Under the pieces are notes generated by a model. The model worked only from the letters and a program-made list of their open reading frames with translations. It had not been told where the DNA came from and did not search any database. Positions 32,447-44,841 of a stretch of 64,000 nucleotides of DNA are shown here, one piece after another. The number at the start of each line of letters is the position of its first letter. The stretch's first letter is position 1. A program made the translations under genes and the position numbers. The stretch spans positions 62,001 to 126,000 of the forward strand of contig JAJGBQ010000006.1 of assembly GCA_022457065.1 (NCBI GenBank). Direction: 5' to 3'. This DNA comes from Curvularia sp. ZM96. Lineage: Eukaryota > Ascomycota > Dothideomycetes > Pleosporales > Pleosporaceae.

Positions 32447-33366
32447 CTGTAAGCATCTACGGAGAAGCAGCTATGAACTTTAGAAATTATTTAGGGAACT
32501 GGAAGAAGCCTACTTCGACGCTTAAGTTGACAACTATCAAGATTGTAACTATAACTTATCCTCCTGATCGGACAGCGCGCCAGAGCTCGGCTGCCTAGGT
32601 CCATATCGCTAGATGCGATGGAGGCTAACAACAGCCTCTCTCTCGCTTTGCTCACCATCGGCTTCTAAGAATAGCTAGCAGGCGCAGCACGCGAGAAGAG
32701 AAGCTTCGAGAAGCGTGCGCCACAGCTTGAGCGATTCCAGCATAGCGTACGTGTACAATGTAGGCCGCTAAATGTACAGAATGTGCTTTCTCAGCACGCG
32801 AACATTGCTTGCTTGAATGCGGGAGCTTGCTTGTCTCTGCGGACAATTTCGGAGGAGGTCTTGTAGGTCGCTGCACAACTTCGCAACTTGAGGGTAGCTG
32901 TTAGACGCACTAGTGCATGTCCTAAAACCTCCGAGATGGCGATGATCGTCGTGTCGGACGGGAAGACAGGGGTGGATTGTGGTTGTACTGTAGTGCACGG
33001 CGCTGCACACAGCGTCCCTGTAAATTCAACCAAGACTGCTGTAATTTTGCTTTTTGATGTTTGAGGTGAGTTTTGCTACCTAATAAGTACATTAATAAAT
33101 TAGTTTGAATTTGATAAGATGGTGGGCTGCTGAGTGGTGTTGCTTGAAGATTTTCATGGTTCTGCGCGGTGGGATGTTCTACCCGTGGGGAGGGAGGTTA
33201 TATTTGAAGAACAAGGGCGCATACGCTGCAAGTCTATAAGTGAATGTAGTGAGGATTGGCTTGGTTGGAAGTTGGATTCATCTCGCTGAGGGGCATTTCT
33301 CGCTTACGGGCGATGGACGTTAGATGCAAGTTCTGTGTAGCTGGTCGTGCTATCTAGGCCAAAAGG
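32447..33366. other. Intergenic, nothing recognised
   Basis: No supported gene. A few mutually overlapping short frames are present without family features. Confidence 0.35.
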
Positions 33367-33593
33367 GGCACGCTACTATAACGGTGGTCTGGTGGATAGG
33401 TCTAGCATGCATTATAGTCTCATCTCCTCCTTCCTCAAGTAAACTCAAAATGTTAAGCTAACAGATGCAACCTATGATTAGTGATAGTAAGGGGAGGAAA
33501 GCCCAAGATTGCTGCTAACGTAATAGTGAGGAGAAACACGGAAATGGAACGACCCTGAGTCCGAAACGCCAGTCTACCAACAGTATTCACCTA
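33367..33593 (+). repeat. Second copy of the 5130-5350 repeat
   Basis: It matches 5130-5350 in the same orientation from GGTGGTCTGGTGGATAGG to GAAACGCCAGTC..CCAACAGTAT. Its end coincides with the stop codon of the chromodomain gene (33591-33593). Confidence 0.75.
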
Positions 33594-35082
33594 CTTGTTC
33601 AGTTCTTCAGGCTTATTATCATCAGGATGATTGCCCGCATCTCCGTCCTTCTCCCAGCACTGTACCCACATCTCCAACCTTCTTGGAGGGCCTGGGTGTA
33701 AAGGATTGGCCGCATGAAAATCCCGGAGTCTGTGCGGGCTATTCTTGAAGTTAGACGCATCGTACCACTCTGGATCCTCCTCATATCCTAGCCATTTGAC
33801 ACGGTACTGTAGCTTTCTGCGATGGACACGGGCATTGAGAATCTTCTCTACCTCATATTCGTCGTCGTCGTCGTCGTCGTTGGCAGTGTCCTGAATGCGC
33901 TTCCGCTTATGCTTGTGCGAGCGATGTTCACTGCTGTCATCGCTGCTGTCATCGCTGCTGTCATCGCTGTAGCAGATTTTAGCATCGTATCCGCTGCACG
34001 GTGGTCCTGAAAGAGGTTTCAGGGCCAAAGGACGGTTGGAGAACTGCCTGCCACCGGAGGGGGGTTGCCCTCGCTGCTTCGCTGGGCGCACGTTGTGCTT
34101 GAGGCGCTGCTTCGATGTCATGTTTGACGATCGAATGTGCCGCTTGGTTGGCGAGAAGCGTTTCCGCTTGCGGGTCAGCCACGCAGTCTGATTACCGCGA
34201 TCATAGTGATCGTCATCGGTATCGCTGCTACTGCTACTACTCGTGTTTTCAATCGTAGGAGGGCTGCCTTGCGTTGATTGTTCGATATTCATCTTCGACG
34301 AGCTCATTGGCGGCGTTGATGGAGATTTGCGACGCGGGAACCCACTCATTTGAGTCTTTTCTTTTCCAACCGCATCGGAGTCGATAACACTCTCTGTGTC
34401 TATAGGACACTCCCCGCCGCGAAGATCTGGGGCTGTGATGCTCGAAACTTGAAGCCGATCACCCATCTGCGTACCTGCATCATTTTCGTGCGAATTGCCC
34501 TCGTCTGTATCTGAGCTGGGCTGACTGTCTTCGATGACGACCATATTTTCTACGCAATGTCAGAAATGGTGTGCAAGAGCCACTATCACGATCGCACCCG
34601 GGCGCTTACCTTGACTGATATTTTCAGAAGGAGCTGGCTGATTTGAGCTCTCATCCTCTTTGCCATCTCGAAAGTTTCGCCTGAATTCTTCGCCTTCACT
34701 TTCGTTCTGGAGCGCAAAATCGTCGCAACTGCTAATATCACCATCTCCTCCACCTCTGCTACCGCTGATCTCGCTGTTGCCTTCTTCAAATATGTTTGTG
34801 TTAGTCATCATAGAACGCTGGAATAAGCACAGTATGGCTACGCCGGCTGTAGGGATGCCTACCTAAGTATGTCAAATCAATGACTTCGACTTCGTCCAAC
34901 GTTGGTACAAGATCCTCTTTGTTCTCCAGTTTAGTGTTCGATTTTGGACTGTCTTTGCTTGACAGGGCCTTTGAGGGGTTCCCACGAGAGATTTGCTTGG
35001 GCTTTGGAGGTCCACTATACTGTATAATTTGGAGAGAGTTTTGTGTATAAGGCATGGTAAAAGTATCAGAGAAGAATGCCAT
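33591..35082 (-). CDS. Chromodomain protein, three exons
   Basis: Exons 35082-34863, 34783-34610 and 34549-33591 join to 450 aa (introns 79 and 60 bp; donors GTAGGC and GTAAGC). The first 350 residues are disordered: Lys/Ser/Pro-rich, with acidic and poly-Asp/Ser tracts from GTC/ATC microsatellites. Near the C-terminus lies a chromodomain: EYEVEKILNARV, LQYRVKWLGYEEDPEWYDAS and NF....RLRDFH, with the aromatic cage residues expected for methyl-lysine binding. Such proteins read H3K9 or H3K27 methylation; many resemble the chromodomain at the end of Ty3/gypsy integrases. Function here is unproven. A dispersed repeat directly abuts its stop codon, so the gene may travel with, or have been clipped by, that repeat. 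Confidence 0.75.
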
Positions 35083-36470
35083 CGCTGCTGCTGTAGCTCA
35101 AAGGTGTGCTGGTGCTGCGAGGAAAGAGGAGATGTGGAGGTTTAAATAGGCAAAGATACCGCGCTTGAGGTCTCTCTTATGATGTAAATCCTTCCGAAGA
35201 GCGCCCTAGAATAACCTTTAGCGCCCACCAGGCAGCAGCCCGTACGAGACCATGCTGGAAACTGCGCACCCTTGCCGGCGACATATCAGGATAGAGTCCA
35301 ATCAGCTTCGCGCCGTGTACTCAAACGTATCATGCGGCGAAGTGTCGGTGGCGATGCAGCCTTCGCATGAAGCCCCTTTCTTCTTGGACAGAAACGTGAC
35401 CAAATCTCCTGCCAATTCTCGTATTGGAATGAGAACGCACAATGCACGTTCCCAGGCTTCAGGCTGTGCTACAGGTCGCGCTGTCCCCTTTTCGTCAGAG
35501 CCCATCTACTGATCAGGGAGATCCCAACCGGGGTTTTTAACTCGTCGGCCACTCCGAAACCCAGATACGGACTCGAGTCTGTGTTCAGACTCTAGACGTC
35601 AGGCTTCGGGCGCCGTGAGCCACACAGTGCAGAGAGATTGGCGCCCAAGCTGTGCCGAACGCCCGCTCCAGCCTTCACTACCCCTGATCTGTAACGCCAG
35701 AATGGAACACTGCCATCATGCAGGTAGTCATGTACATGCCTGACCGCTACCTGCATGGCTGAGTAGTGGGTCAGACTCTAGCTGCGGCTTTTCTGGCGTG
35801 ATTTTTCAGCGAAACCGGGCTTTTAGTGACGCTTCGACGCTTTAAGACTAATCGTTTGTCCAAGGCTAGGTGTCCAGCTGGAGTTTTACTGGCTTAGCGC
35901 TTCGTGTTGAGATGGGATTAGAGCGTCCGGGCCCCCTTTGTTGCTGATCCGTGTGATTGATGACGTGGCAGATTGAGGATGAACAGACTGGGAGAGACGT
36001 TCACTTTCGAGAGGGCGAAAGTCAAGGAACAATTGCAAACCGTTCATGAAAGCCCTAATGTAAAGACTTCTTACTGTGAGACAAGCGAGCAAGTTGATAA
36101 TCAAATTCCTGGTAGAGACAGAGTTGTTGGCAAGGTGGTCGAGAAAAACGTATTGAGAGAGTCTGGCAAGGCCTAATCGTGGATCCTAAAGGAAGGGGTA
36201 AGGTGGATAACACAGCCAGGCAGTGCAGCGATTGCATGATTTCTAAGGGGACGAAAATGCCTCACGGATTCAGTCCGAGCGACCAATAGGAGGGAGTGCA
36301 GTGGACGGAGGAAAGGGACGATAGTGGGAGGTGAATAGGACGGCGAGGGAAGCGTGGTTATATGTGATGGGGTCAGCGCACGGGCCAAATAAAAGCAGCG
36401 AGTGGCCAAGCGAGCCTCCATTTCCCGCTTTGGAAGCCTCCATTTCCGGATGCGGTTCCACTCTCACACA
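35083..36470. other. Intergenic, nothing recognised
   Basis: No supported gene. At 36413-36450 the words GCCTCCATTTCC are duplicated. Base composition drops sharply in GC just after 36480. Confidence 0.35.
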
Positions 36471-37207
36471 TATACCTATTCTAATTCTCTAAAAGAGATC
36501 TTTATATACCTACTACTCTAAATAATATAGAACTTAGTAGTAATAACTACACTACCTTTCTCTCTTCTATATTAAGATTTAGCTAGAACTCTACTTATTT
36601 AATCGTAGCTGCTAAGGGTGTAGTAGAGCCTCTAACTTCTAGTAGTAAGTAAAAGGGAAACATACGTCTTTCTATAATACTAACGAAACTAGAATACTTT
36701 ATACGTTAAAGCAATAGTATTAGGTTACTAGAAAATAGCACGACCTCGTCCTAATTATAGAGGCAGTCTATAAGAAGGTTAAGCCTAGAGTTAGAAAGTG
36801 CCTAGTTATAGCTATTGCTATTAGTTTAGACAAAGCAAAAGACAATCTAGAAGCAGTAGATATAGCGGAATTTAAGTAGTAGAAGTAGTTACTACTCACG
36901 GCTAGCTTTATAGTATACTATTGTTAATATAGAAGAAGAAAAGGAGAATAGTAAGAGTCTTCTTATTAGAGTAGGTTAGGGACTTGTACTTAGATAGAAG
37001 TAAGAACTAGTATAGAAAAATAAACCCCTACCTACCTTACTTATAGAATAAAAGTAGTGTGTTATAGTAGTTCTCTTATATACGATTTTTATATAATATC
37101 TTATTAAGAGAAGAGTTCTTCTTCTTACCTATTAATAGTACGCGGAGATAAGTGCGTAAAGATACTTAATATAGTTTAAATAAGATAGTTATAAATAATA
37201 GATAATA

Positions 37208-39054
37208 ACGTGTTTCACAAGTGAGTCAGTCACCCAAGTGAGTCGGTCACGCCCCACCAGCGCGATAACTTTAATATATTATCACAGATATTTATTATAG
37301 TTAATAAACTATTATAATATACTAAATTAATTATTAAAATCGCCACTTTTACTTATACTATCTATCTTAACCGCGTAGGTACGAGCGTTATGTCTAGTCT
37401 ACTTATAACGCCCGCACCGCTGCTTTTCTCGCACCCTCTTCGGCGCACTCTTACTATTACTACGACTACTACCTATCTATTTAGCTAATACTTCTTATAC
37501 CTCGCCTATAGTAAGAGTCTCTTCTATCTATATATATTACTACTTACAGCTCTTACGCTTATTTGCTATATCTAGAGCCTCTTAAAGAGTAGCTACTTCC
37601 TCTCTTATAAGCGTTATCTTATATACTATTTACTAAGTCTCTTTACTTAACTACGTAACCTTCTCGTTAAGAGAACTTATAGAAGACCTAAGGCGATTTC
37701 TTACTCTCTATTAAATAAGAGTACTTTAAGTCTTAACTTCGCGCGCGTTACGTGGTGTCTGCGCCTCCTAGGTAACTACCTATCGTAGTAACTATTTTAG
37801 CGTCTACACTACTATATTAAGCTTTAATAGCACGGCCTATAGGTTATATAGGACTAGACTAGCGCCTCTAAAGCTAGCTTAGATATTCTTCTTTATAATA
37901 GACTACTTAAAAGTAGCCTTAAAGACTAGTAGGAAGGTCTCCTTACTAATATAGCTAGTACGATTACGTACTAAGCCTAAGATTACGTCGCTATACTTAC
38001 GCTTTAACAGCAAGAAGTAGGCGACGTTAAGAGGCTATAATAGGTAAGACGAGTATATAGGTATATAGAGAAGAATAATATTCTTCTCCTTACAAAGATC
38101 TTAAAATTTAATAGAGTAGTAGCTCTTATAGCCATTAATAATAAGTAGTTAATACCTACCTATAGTATACCTCTTTATATAGGTATTAAAGTACTCTAGC
38201 TACATAAAAGTAAGCTAATTATTCGTCTAGCTATTAGAGCTAACTTTAAGAACCTAGTTAGTAGGTAGGTCTTTAAACTAGATATTAATAAGCACCTTAC
38301 CTATAAAGATAACGAAGAGTAGTAGCTAGCGACCTAACGCGTCTACGCCTTAGATTATAGTAACCTACTAATAGTTACCTAGCTATATCCGCTTTTTTCT
38401 ACTATATCCCTCTAAACCTATAATAACTAACTATAATAAAATCTTACCTATTATAAAGCTAGTTTCGTTAAAGTTATAGATATCGTCGTCTATAATACTC
38501 TACTTCTACTTTATCGCCTCAACTAGATTAAACTAGCGTTAGATAGCTGCTAGATCTTCGTAGGTAGCTTGCTAGTAATTATAAGAACGGCTCTAGCGCG
38601 TATAGAGTTTAGGGGTTCTCTTAATAAAGTTATTAACCTAGTTCTTACTAACAGAGTTGCCCTCCTACTTATATAATAGTTTATTAGCTATTACTCAAAC
38701 GTTAGGCTTTATAGGCGTAAATTCTCGCGTAGACTCTTTAAGAATACGCCTAACTATAGCCTCCTCTTCTAGCTTATTAAGACGCTTTACTTTTAGTTTA
38801 TAGTCGCGTTAGGAGCGCTTTCTAGCGCGTTAGTTAGATAGAGTACTTTAAGGCACGTTATAGATAGAAGCTATAAGTCTTTAACTTTAAACGCGTTACG
38901 ATTAAATATTAAAAAGAGCAAGCTAAAGATCTAATTTAGTATAGGAAGTTTAAGTAGTACGTTATTAAGACATGACGTGTTGTAGTATCGACGTTAACGC
39001 GCTGGTGGGGCGTGACCAACTTACTTAGGTGACCGACTCACTTGTGAAACACGT
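37208..39054. mobile_element. RIP-damaged TIR transposon with TA duplication (Fot1/pogo-like)
   Basis: The tips ACGTGTTTCACAAGTGAGT are inverted at the two ends and the similarity continues for about 55 bp (GGTCACGCCCCACCAGCGCG). A TA dinucleotide flanks each end (37206-37207 and 39055-39056), the hallmark of Tc1/mariner-superfamily insertion. The 1,847-bp length suits a fungal Fot1/pogo element. The inside is too mutated to read a transposase. The TIRs kept more GC than the interior. Confidence 0.75.
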
Positions 39055-39056
39055 TA

Positions 39057-42000
39057 CTTCTAGTATTATAAATATAATCTACATACTTACGTATAGACGC
39101 TAGCTATCCTACTTCTTACTAATAATCTTTAGCTCGTTATACTATGTCTTTATATTAAACTATAGCGCTACTAATAGTACTACTATAATAGTAACCCTAG
39201 TTAATATAGACGCGGGTAGTATAAATAGTACGCTCTTACTAGCCCTAGTTCTTATAATTACTATAATAGGACTCTTATACTATATAATTACCTATATTGC
39301 TAGCTACTATACACTATAAAACTATATCTTATATTCTAGTAGCTACTATAGCTTACTATCTATATCTACTAGCTGTATTATCTTCTACCGCTAGTACTCC
39401 TCTTTAAGTGCCTTTCTACGTGCCTTAATAGCTAGCGGGCTCTATTATACTAGTAGTAGCTTCTTCTTCTACGTAGATAGGAGCTCTAAAAATCTATACT
39501 ACTCGCTACTTATAACTTAGAATATAAACCGCTTAGATTTTATACTAAACACTATCTTATATAGCGACCGCCTATAAATCGCGCTAGCTACTCTACTACT
39601 ATACCTAGTTTATAAGTTAAACGTCTCGTCTTTCTTAGATAACGTATTATCTTCGTTAGTATTTAAGTACGTCTTACGTGCCTTAGAGTTCTAAATATAC
39701 TACTACTAAATCGTCTTAGATACATACTACTACCTAATTATATTTAACTTAACGCCTATATACTATAGCGACGTCTTTTACATTCTTAACTTAAGTTAGT
39801 TAGAATTCTACTACTCTACCTTAGGCGGCTTATTAGCCCGTACCTAGCTCTCTTCTCTCTCTTCTCTCTCTTCCCTCTCTTCTCGCTCTTCCCTCTCTTC
39901 TCTCTCTTCCTTCTCTTCCTATTACTCCTCCTCTCTCTCCTCTCTACGCTCTTCTTTACTCTTCTTGTCTAACGTCTCCCGCCGTACTATAGTTCTTACC
40001 TAGCTCGCTTTTTCTACGCTTTTTATACCCTATAGGTCTATACTACGCTTTCGCCCGCGTCTAGGTTCTTGCTAGCGCTGCTTAGGCTATAGCTTCTATA
40101 TATACCTACTCTTCTTCTCTACCTCTTCTTACGCCGCTACTATTAACTACTACTAAAATAGATAGCAAAACTATAAGTAAAACACGACGAGTTCGCCTAC
40201 CTTGCGTGGAATATAGTAGTAGATTACTTTACTCTATCTAGTCTAGGTAATATTCTTATAGTAAGTAGTAATAAAAATAATAGTACTATCTTTAATAAAA
40301 ATTCTATGACTATGCCCCTACCTATTATTTTTAAAATAGATAGTAAGTAACTTACTATTATATAGCAGCGTATCTTCTATTATATATATAAGTACTATAA
40401 GTGCGTAATAGGCTTATTATATTACTTAGTAGTATGCCTAGATACACTCTTTTATCTATACTAGCCTACTACCCCCTACTATAGCCACACGCGACGTAGT
40501 AGTATTAGTAAACTTATATCGTAGTCTCTTCTCTTACTAAACGCGCCCTACTAGCTAGCGCTTAGGGTCCTATATACTAGTAGCCTAGTAGTTACGCGTA
40601 TCTTCTATAAAACTCTATCTAGCCTCCTATATAGCTATATTATTTACTAGCTTGTTCTAGTAAATAGTAGGACATGGCGTCGTCTTAGGTACTATATCTC
40701 TCTTATAGTTTAGCTATAGTAGTAGTAGTTATTTTAGTATATTCTATCGCGTACTAGTAATTATGCTATATACTATCGTCTATAGCTATGCTATACTAAA
40801 CTAGATCTACCTATATAATAATATGTCGCCTACCTAGTCTATTACGCCCTTAGTATTAGTATTAAACTAGGCTATAAAGCTAAATGCTCGTAGCTGTAAA
40901 ATAGCATCTATAAGCGTAGGCTACCTATTAAACTTAGCTAGTACTATAAACCTATAGCCTATATTCTATACTAGCTCGAGATACGTTAGTGCGATTCTAC
41001 TAGCTACTTCTTTACTATACCTACTAGCCACTAATTTGTCTATCTTTACTATCTACTTCTTATATACCTAGTATAATATAAGTATACGTAATATAGCGAT
41101 AATAGTAGACTACTTAGGCGTATACGTAAGCGTATCTAGCTATCTTCTATCTACGCTTACTCCTAGTACTACTATACTACTTATAAAGCTACTCTTAAAC
41201 TTAGTACTAAGTAGCTTATAATTAAGTAGCGCAAGTATAAATATAAGCACTTAGTTCTATAGCGCCTTAGCGTCTTTTATATCTAGTAGCTCGTTCTTGC
41301 TATTACTATCTCTATAGCTGCCCTCTAGCTCTATACTCTACGCTGCGCTAGCTATCTCCTCTTCTAGGTTATACCTAGTTAAACCCTTTAACTCCTCTAA
41401 GTATGTCTTCTACTCGCTCGTTAAGTAGTATAGTAGGCGTCTACTCTATACTTTATTACTAGAATCTAGCTAGACTATAGGCAGCTCGTACGTGCGCTAG
41501 ATATATATAATAATCTAGAGCTATACGCTATAGTATTTCTTTATTATTAGCTCTATCTAGCTCGCGTTAAATAGCTTTTTATTTATCTTTATTCTATACT
41601 CGCGCTAGTTAATATATATAATAATAGGCATGCCTACTACGCTCGCGTAAGATACCTACTACGCCCTCTAAATTACTATCTTAGTAGCCTAGCACACGTC
41701 TTATAGTGCCCACTCCTAGTAGCTAGATATTAGTACTATATCTAGTAACTATAGCTAGTCTAGCCTCTTTAAGTACCGTACTTAGCTAGGTTAGTTTAGC
41801 TATTACTAGAATCTCTACTAGCTACTATCTTCTTTAATAATATTACTAGTATTTCTACTCTCTACTACCTAGTTAATCTATATAATAGTAGTAGCTAGTG
41901 CTTTCTTTAGCTAGATATTCTCGTTACTATAGTTAGGTTTAGCGGGCGTAGCGCCCTAGACTTTAAATAGTTAACTAAGCGTGCTAGTATTCTAAAACTT

Positions 42001-43085
42001 CTAGTATATAATAGTAGCCTATTTCGCCTACCTACTAGATAGTCGTTCTAGCATCTTCTAGCGTAGGTAGATCTAGTTATACTACTTTAAACTATATTTC
42101 TAAATACGCTTCTTACTACAATTAATATACCCACACTTATAGCACTTTAAACCGTCTACGTATACGGGAAGATAGGGCAGCGGCGTAGTATCTAGGCGTA
42201 GAAATATAACCTAGTCTATACTATTAGCCTAGTTACGTAGCTATAGCTTCTAGCTAGTAGCTTATACTATACTACGCTATATATAGAGAGCTAGCTTCTA
42301 GTATTTAGTGTCTAAATAGGTGCGTAGCTATAACTTTACAACGTCCTACTTATAGCTCTTATATATCGCTATATAATATGTAGGTAAATACACAAAAATC
42401 TCTTAAAATAGATCTATAATAGTTAGTAATTATAGTATAAGTAATACTATAAGTACTACGTAGTAATAAATAAATTACTATTTACGTTTTTATTTATTTT
42501 AGTTACTCTACTAATATAAACCTAGTTAGTTAACGTTATCCTAGTGCGCCTAAAACTCTAACTCTTAGGCTAGAACTAAGATACTAGATATATAAGAGGG
42601 GTGCATAGAAAACTTTTCTAAGTATCTCTAACTAGCGCTCCTATAAGATTATCTCGTGCCTATCTACTATAGTAGAACGAGGGGAGTAAAAAGAGAGTAA
42701 TAGTAGAGAGAGGAGAGAGAGAGTTAAAGTAGGGCAACTATTACCCTTCTCTAAAAGCTCTCGCTTCTATTACCTACTCTAATCTTAGTACTAATAGCTA
42801 AATAAAATTCTTATTTCTCTTATATTCTATATTTTCTCTTATCTCTTGTAGTTACTACGTATAGCTAAAAGTGCTCGTAGTAGACGTAACCCTAAGTTAG
42901 GGTTAAGCCCTAACTCTAGCTCTAATACCCTAGGCACGAGCTATATTAGTAAACACTAACTTTTAGTTATATTTTATTAAATATCTCGCGCTATAGCTAT
43001 TGCACGGTAATAGAAAGTAATTTATCGATCTCGCATAGGTTTTCTACATCTATAGTTAAAGTTATATTTATTTTAAGCGCTATTC
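39057..43085 (-). repeat. Unidentified RIP-degraded element(s)
   Basis: Similar TA-rich DNA continues for 4 kb. On the minus strand near 42130 a weak CYKCG-like word could be a relic of a gag-type zinc knuckle, but no domain can be assigned. Confidence 0.3.
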
Positions 43086-43120
43086 TAATCTTAATTCTAG
43101 CGCCTATATAAATCTACAGG

Positions 43121-43278
43121 ATTAAGGTCCGCAAACTCGCCAAGAAATCTGGGATTAAGGTCGATTTTGACCTTAATCCTGTCAGGGATTGATGATAGAA
43201 TTAAGGTCTACAAACTCGCTAAGAAATCTAGGATTAAGGTCGATTTTGACTTTAATCCTGTTAGGGATTGAGGATAGA
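43121..43278. repeat. 79-bp tandem duplication containing a perfect palindrome
   Basis: Two copies (from 43121 and 43200) differ at only a few positions, all C/T or G/A. Each holds GGATTAAGGTC, a GATTTT spacer and its inverted repeat, which is exact (11 bp) in copy 1. It marks the boundary between AT-rich DNA and the HET gene. Confidence 0.75.
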
Positions 43279-43352
43279 ATTGTCTAATAAGCAAGCAACG
43301 CGTCTAACAACTAGATAAGACCTAACATGGCTAACTGGACCCTCTACAATTT

Positions 43353-44621
43353 GTGCTTGCCCGCGATTTTGAAGATCTAGAACCTCCTGATTGGCCGATA
43401 TACACTTGCGCTGAAGTTGGCTGCAAGTGGCCCTGTGATCATCATACACACTACGACAACTTCTTCGGCTCTTCCGAGTTCGATTGCTGGCAACCGGGCC
43501 GCTGGCTACAAGTTACGAAGCATTGTCAGAGTTGTGCCATTATCCGAGCGATCATTTGCTCCCGCTGCAAGTGCTCACCAGCAGTGGAAGACACAAGCCT
43601 TCATGCGTGCACCCGGTTCCATTGCGAGACTCGCAAAGATGGCCAGGGGATTCCAAGACCTTCCATGGTAGCCCCCGTGTGGACATGCAGTGGTGGCTTT
43701 ACGACGCAGTTTGAGGTCTCTTCCACTGCTTTCTCTGGGACGGTGATGGATCCTCCAGGAGACATACACTTCAATGCCCGCAGTTCGGGATTCGCGGAGC
43801 TCCTGGAGTCTTGGTACAAGAATTGTGAGGAGAATCACTCGAGTTGCGGTGGTCGACGGACGGGCCCACTGCCGCATCGCGTATTGGATGTGGGTGCTGA
43901 GATGGGATCGCACATTAAGCTTCGCGTGAGCAATCAAGAGAAGGAACGCTACATTGCACTCTCGTATTGTTGGGGACACACGAAACCACCCATGACACTG
44001 AAGGATAACAGGGTCTTCCACGAGCAAGGCCTCAGCGTCTGTGACCTACCCCAGTCGTTCCAGGATATCGTGTTCCTAGCACGAGCATTAGAAATCCAGT
44101 ACGTATGGATCGACTCGTTGTGCATAATCCAGGACGACGACGAGGATACTCAGAATCAAATTGGAGGGATGAGTGACATATACGAGAATGCCTCACTGGT
44201 AGTTATTTGTGCGGAAGCCAAAGACACATACGAGGGCTTTTTGAATGAGCGGGACTCGAGATATGTGTGGAAGGAGCTCTCTAAATACTGGGATCCTATT
44301 CAGCAAATCTACAGAAGTATTCCTCAAGTGCAGCTTCGCGAGAAACTGAGAAATCATCAAATTGACGCACTCTCCTACACTCTCATTGCGTCTCGGGCTT
44401 GGACTTTCCGGGAGCGCCTCCTGGCACGGAGGGCCATAATCTGTCTGAGGAATGAAGTCATATGGGAATGCAAAACAGGCTGCCAATGTGAGTGCAGCCA
44501 TCGAACTGAGACAGAATTCAAACCTCAGCTGCTGCCTATCATGTTCAAACAAAACCTAGGTGGCTACAGAGAGTTGATGGATCTTTGGTTAATACTATTA
44601 ATAATCTTGCGTATAGACTAA
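43353..44621 (+). pseudogene. HET-domain protein, clipped at both ends
   Basis: The frame is open from 43333 without a convincing ATG. It encodes a Cys-rich leader (CAEVGCKWPCDHH, CQSCAIIRAIICSRCKC), then a HET domain: YIALSYCWG, LPQSFQDIVFLARAL, YVWIDSLCIIQDD and SRAWTFRERLLARR. After about 44580 the reading passes into AT-rich sequence (LWLILLIILRID) and stops, while HET proteins of this type normally continue several hundred residues. The 5' side abuts the 79-bp duplication. The middle is intact and free of stops, so the damage is confined to the edges. Activity is uncertain. Confidence 0.65.
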
Positions 44622-44841
44622 TATTTAGGAATAAAAGCTATAATATCTAGCTCTCTAATATATATAGCGTTCTACGCCTTCTACTATTAAGATAAAAGCT
44701 AAATAAAAACCTCTTATGTCTTGTAATGTCTTTATTATTCAATCTTGACTAGGACTACTTTTCGCCACTTTTACATCATGGCCAAGGATCTAACGTTTCA
44801 CGTATTCTCTTACCTAGAGCATTACTAATTTAGCTCCATAC
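44622..44841. other. Short AT-rich gap
   Basis: TA-rich DNA like the 36.5-43 kb block, lying between the clipped HET gene and the CHAT gene stop codon. Confidence 0.5.

Larger units (their letters stand above)
36480..43100. repeat. AT-rich, RIP-like block of dead transposons
   Basis: The sequence changes abruptly to very TpA-rich DNA with few CpA or TpG dinucleotides, dominated by TAGTA, CTATA and ACTAC words. There are no open frames of note over 6.6 kb. This is the expected product of repeat-induced point mutation on multicopy elements. It contains the TIR element at 37208-39054 and unidentified decayed DNA from 39055. A pyrimidine-rich CTCTCTTC tract lies at 39845-39960. Confidence 0.85.

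Noticed and set aside
39840..39960. Pyrimidine-rich tract as a polypyrimidine tract or terminator
   Set aside because: It lies inside RIP-degraded DNA with no gene on either side; simple-sequence origin is more likely.
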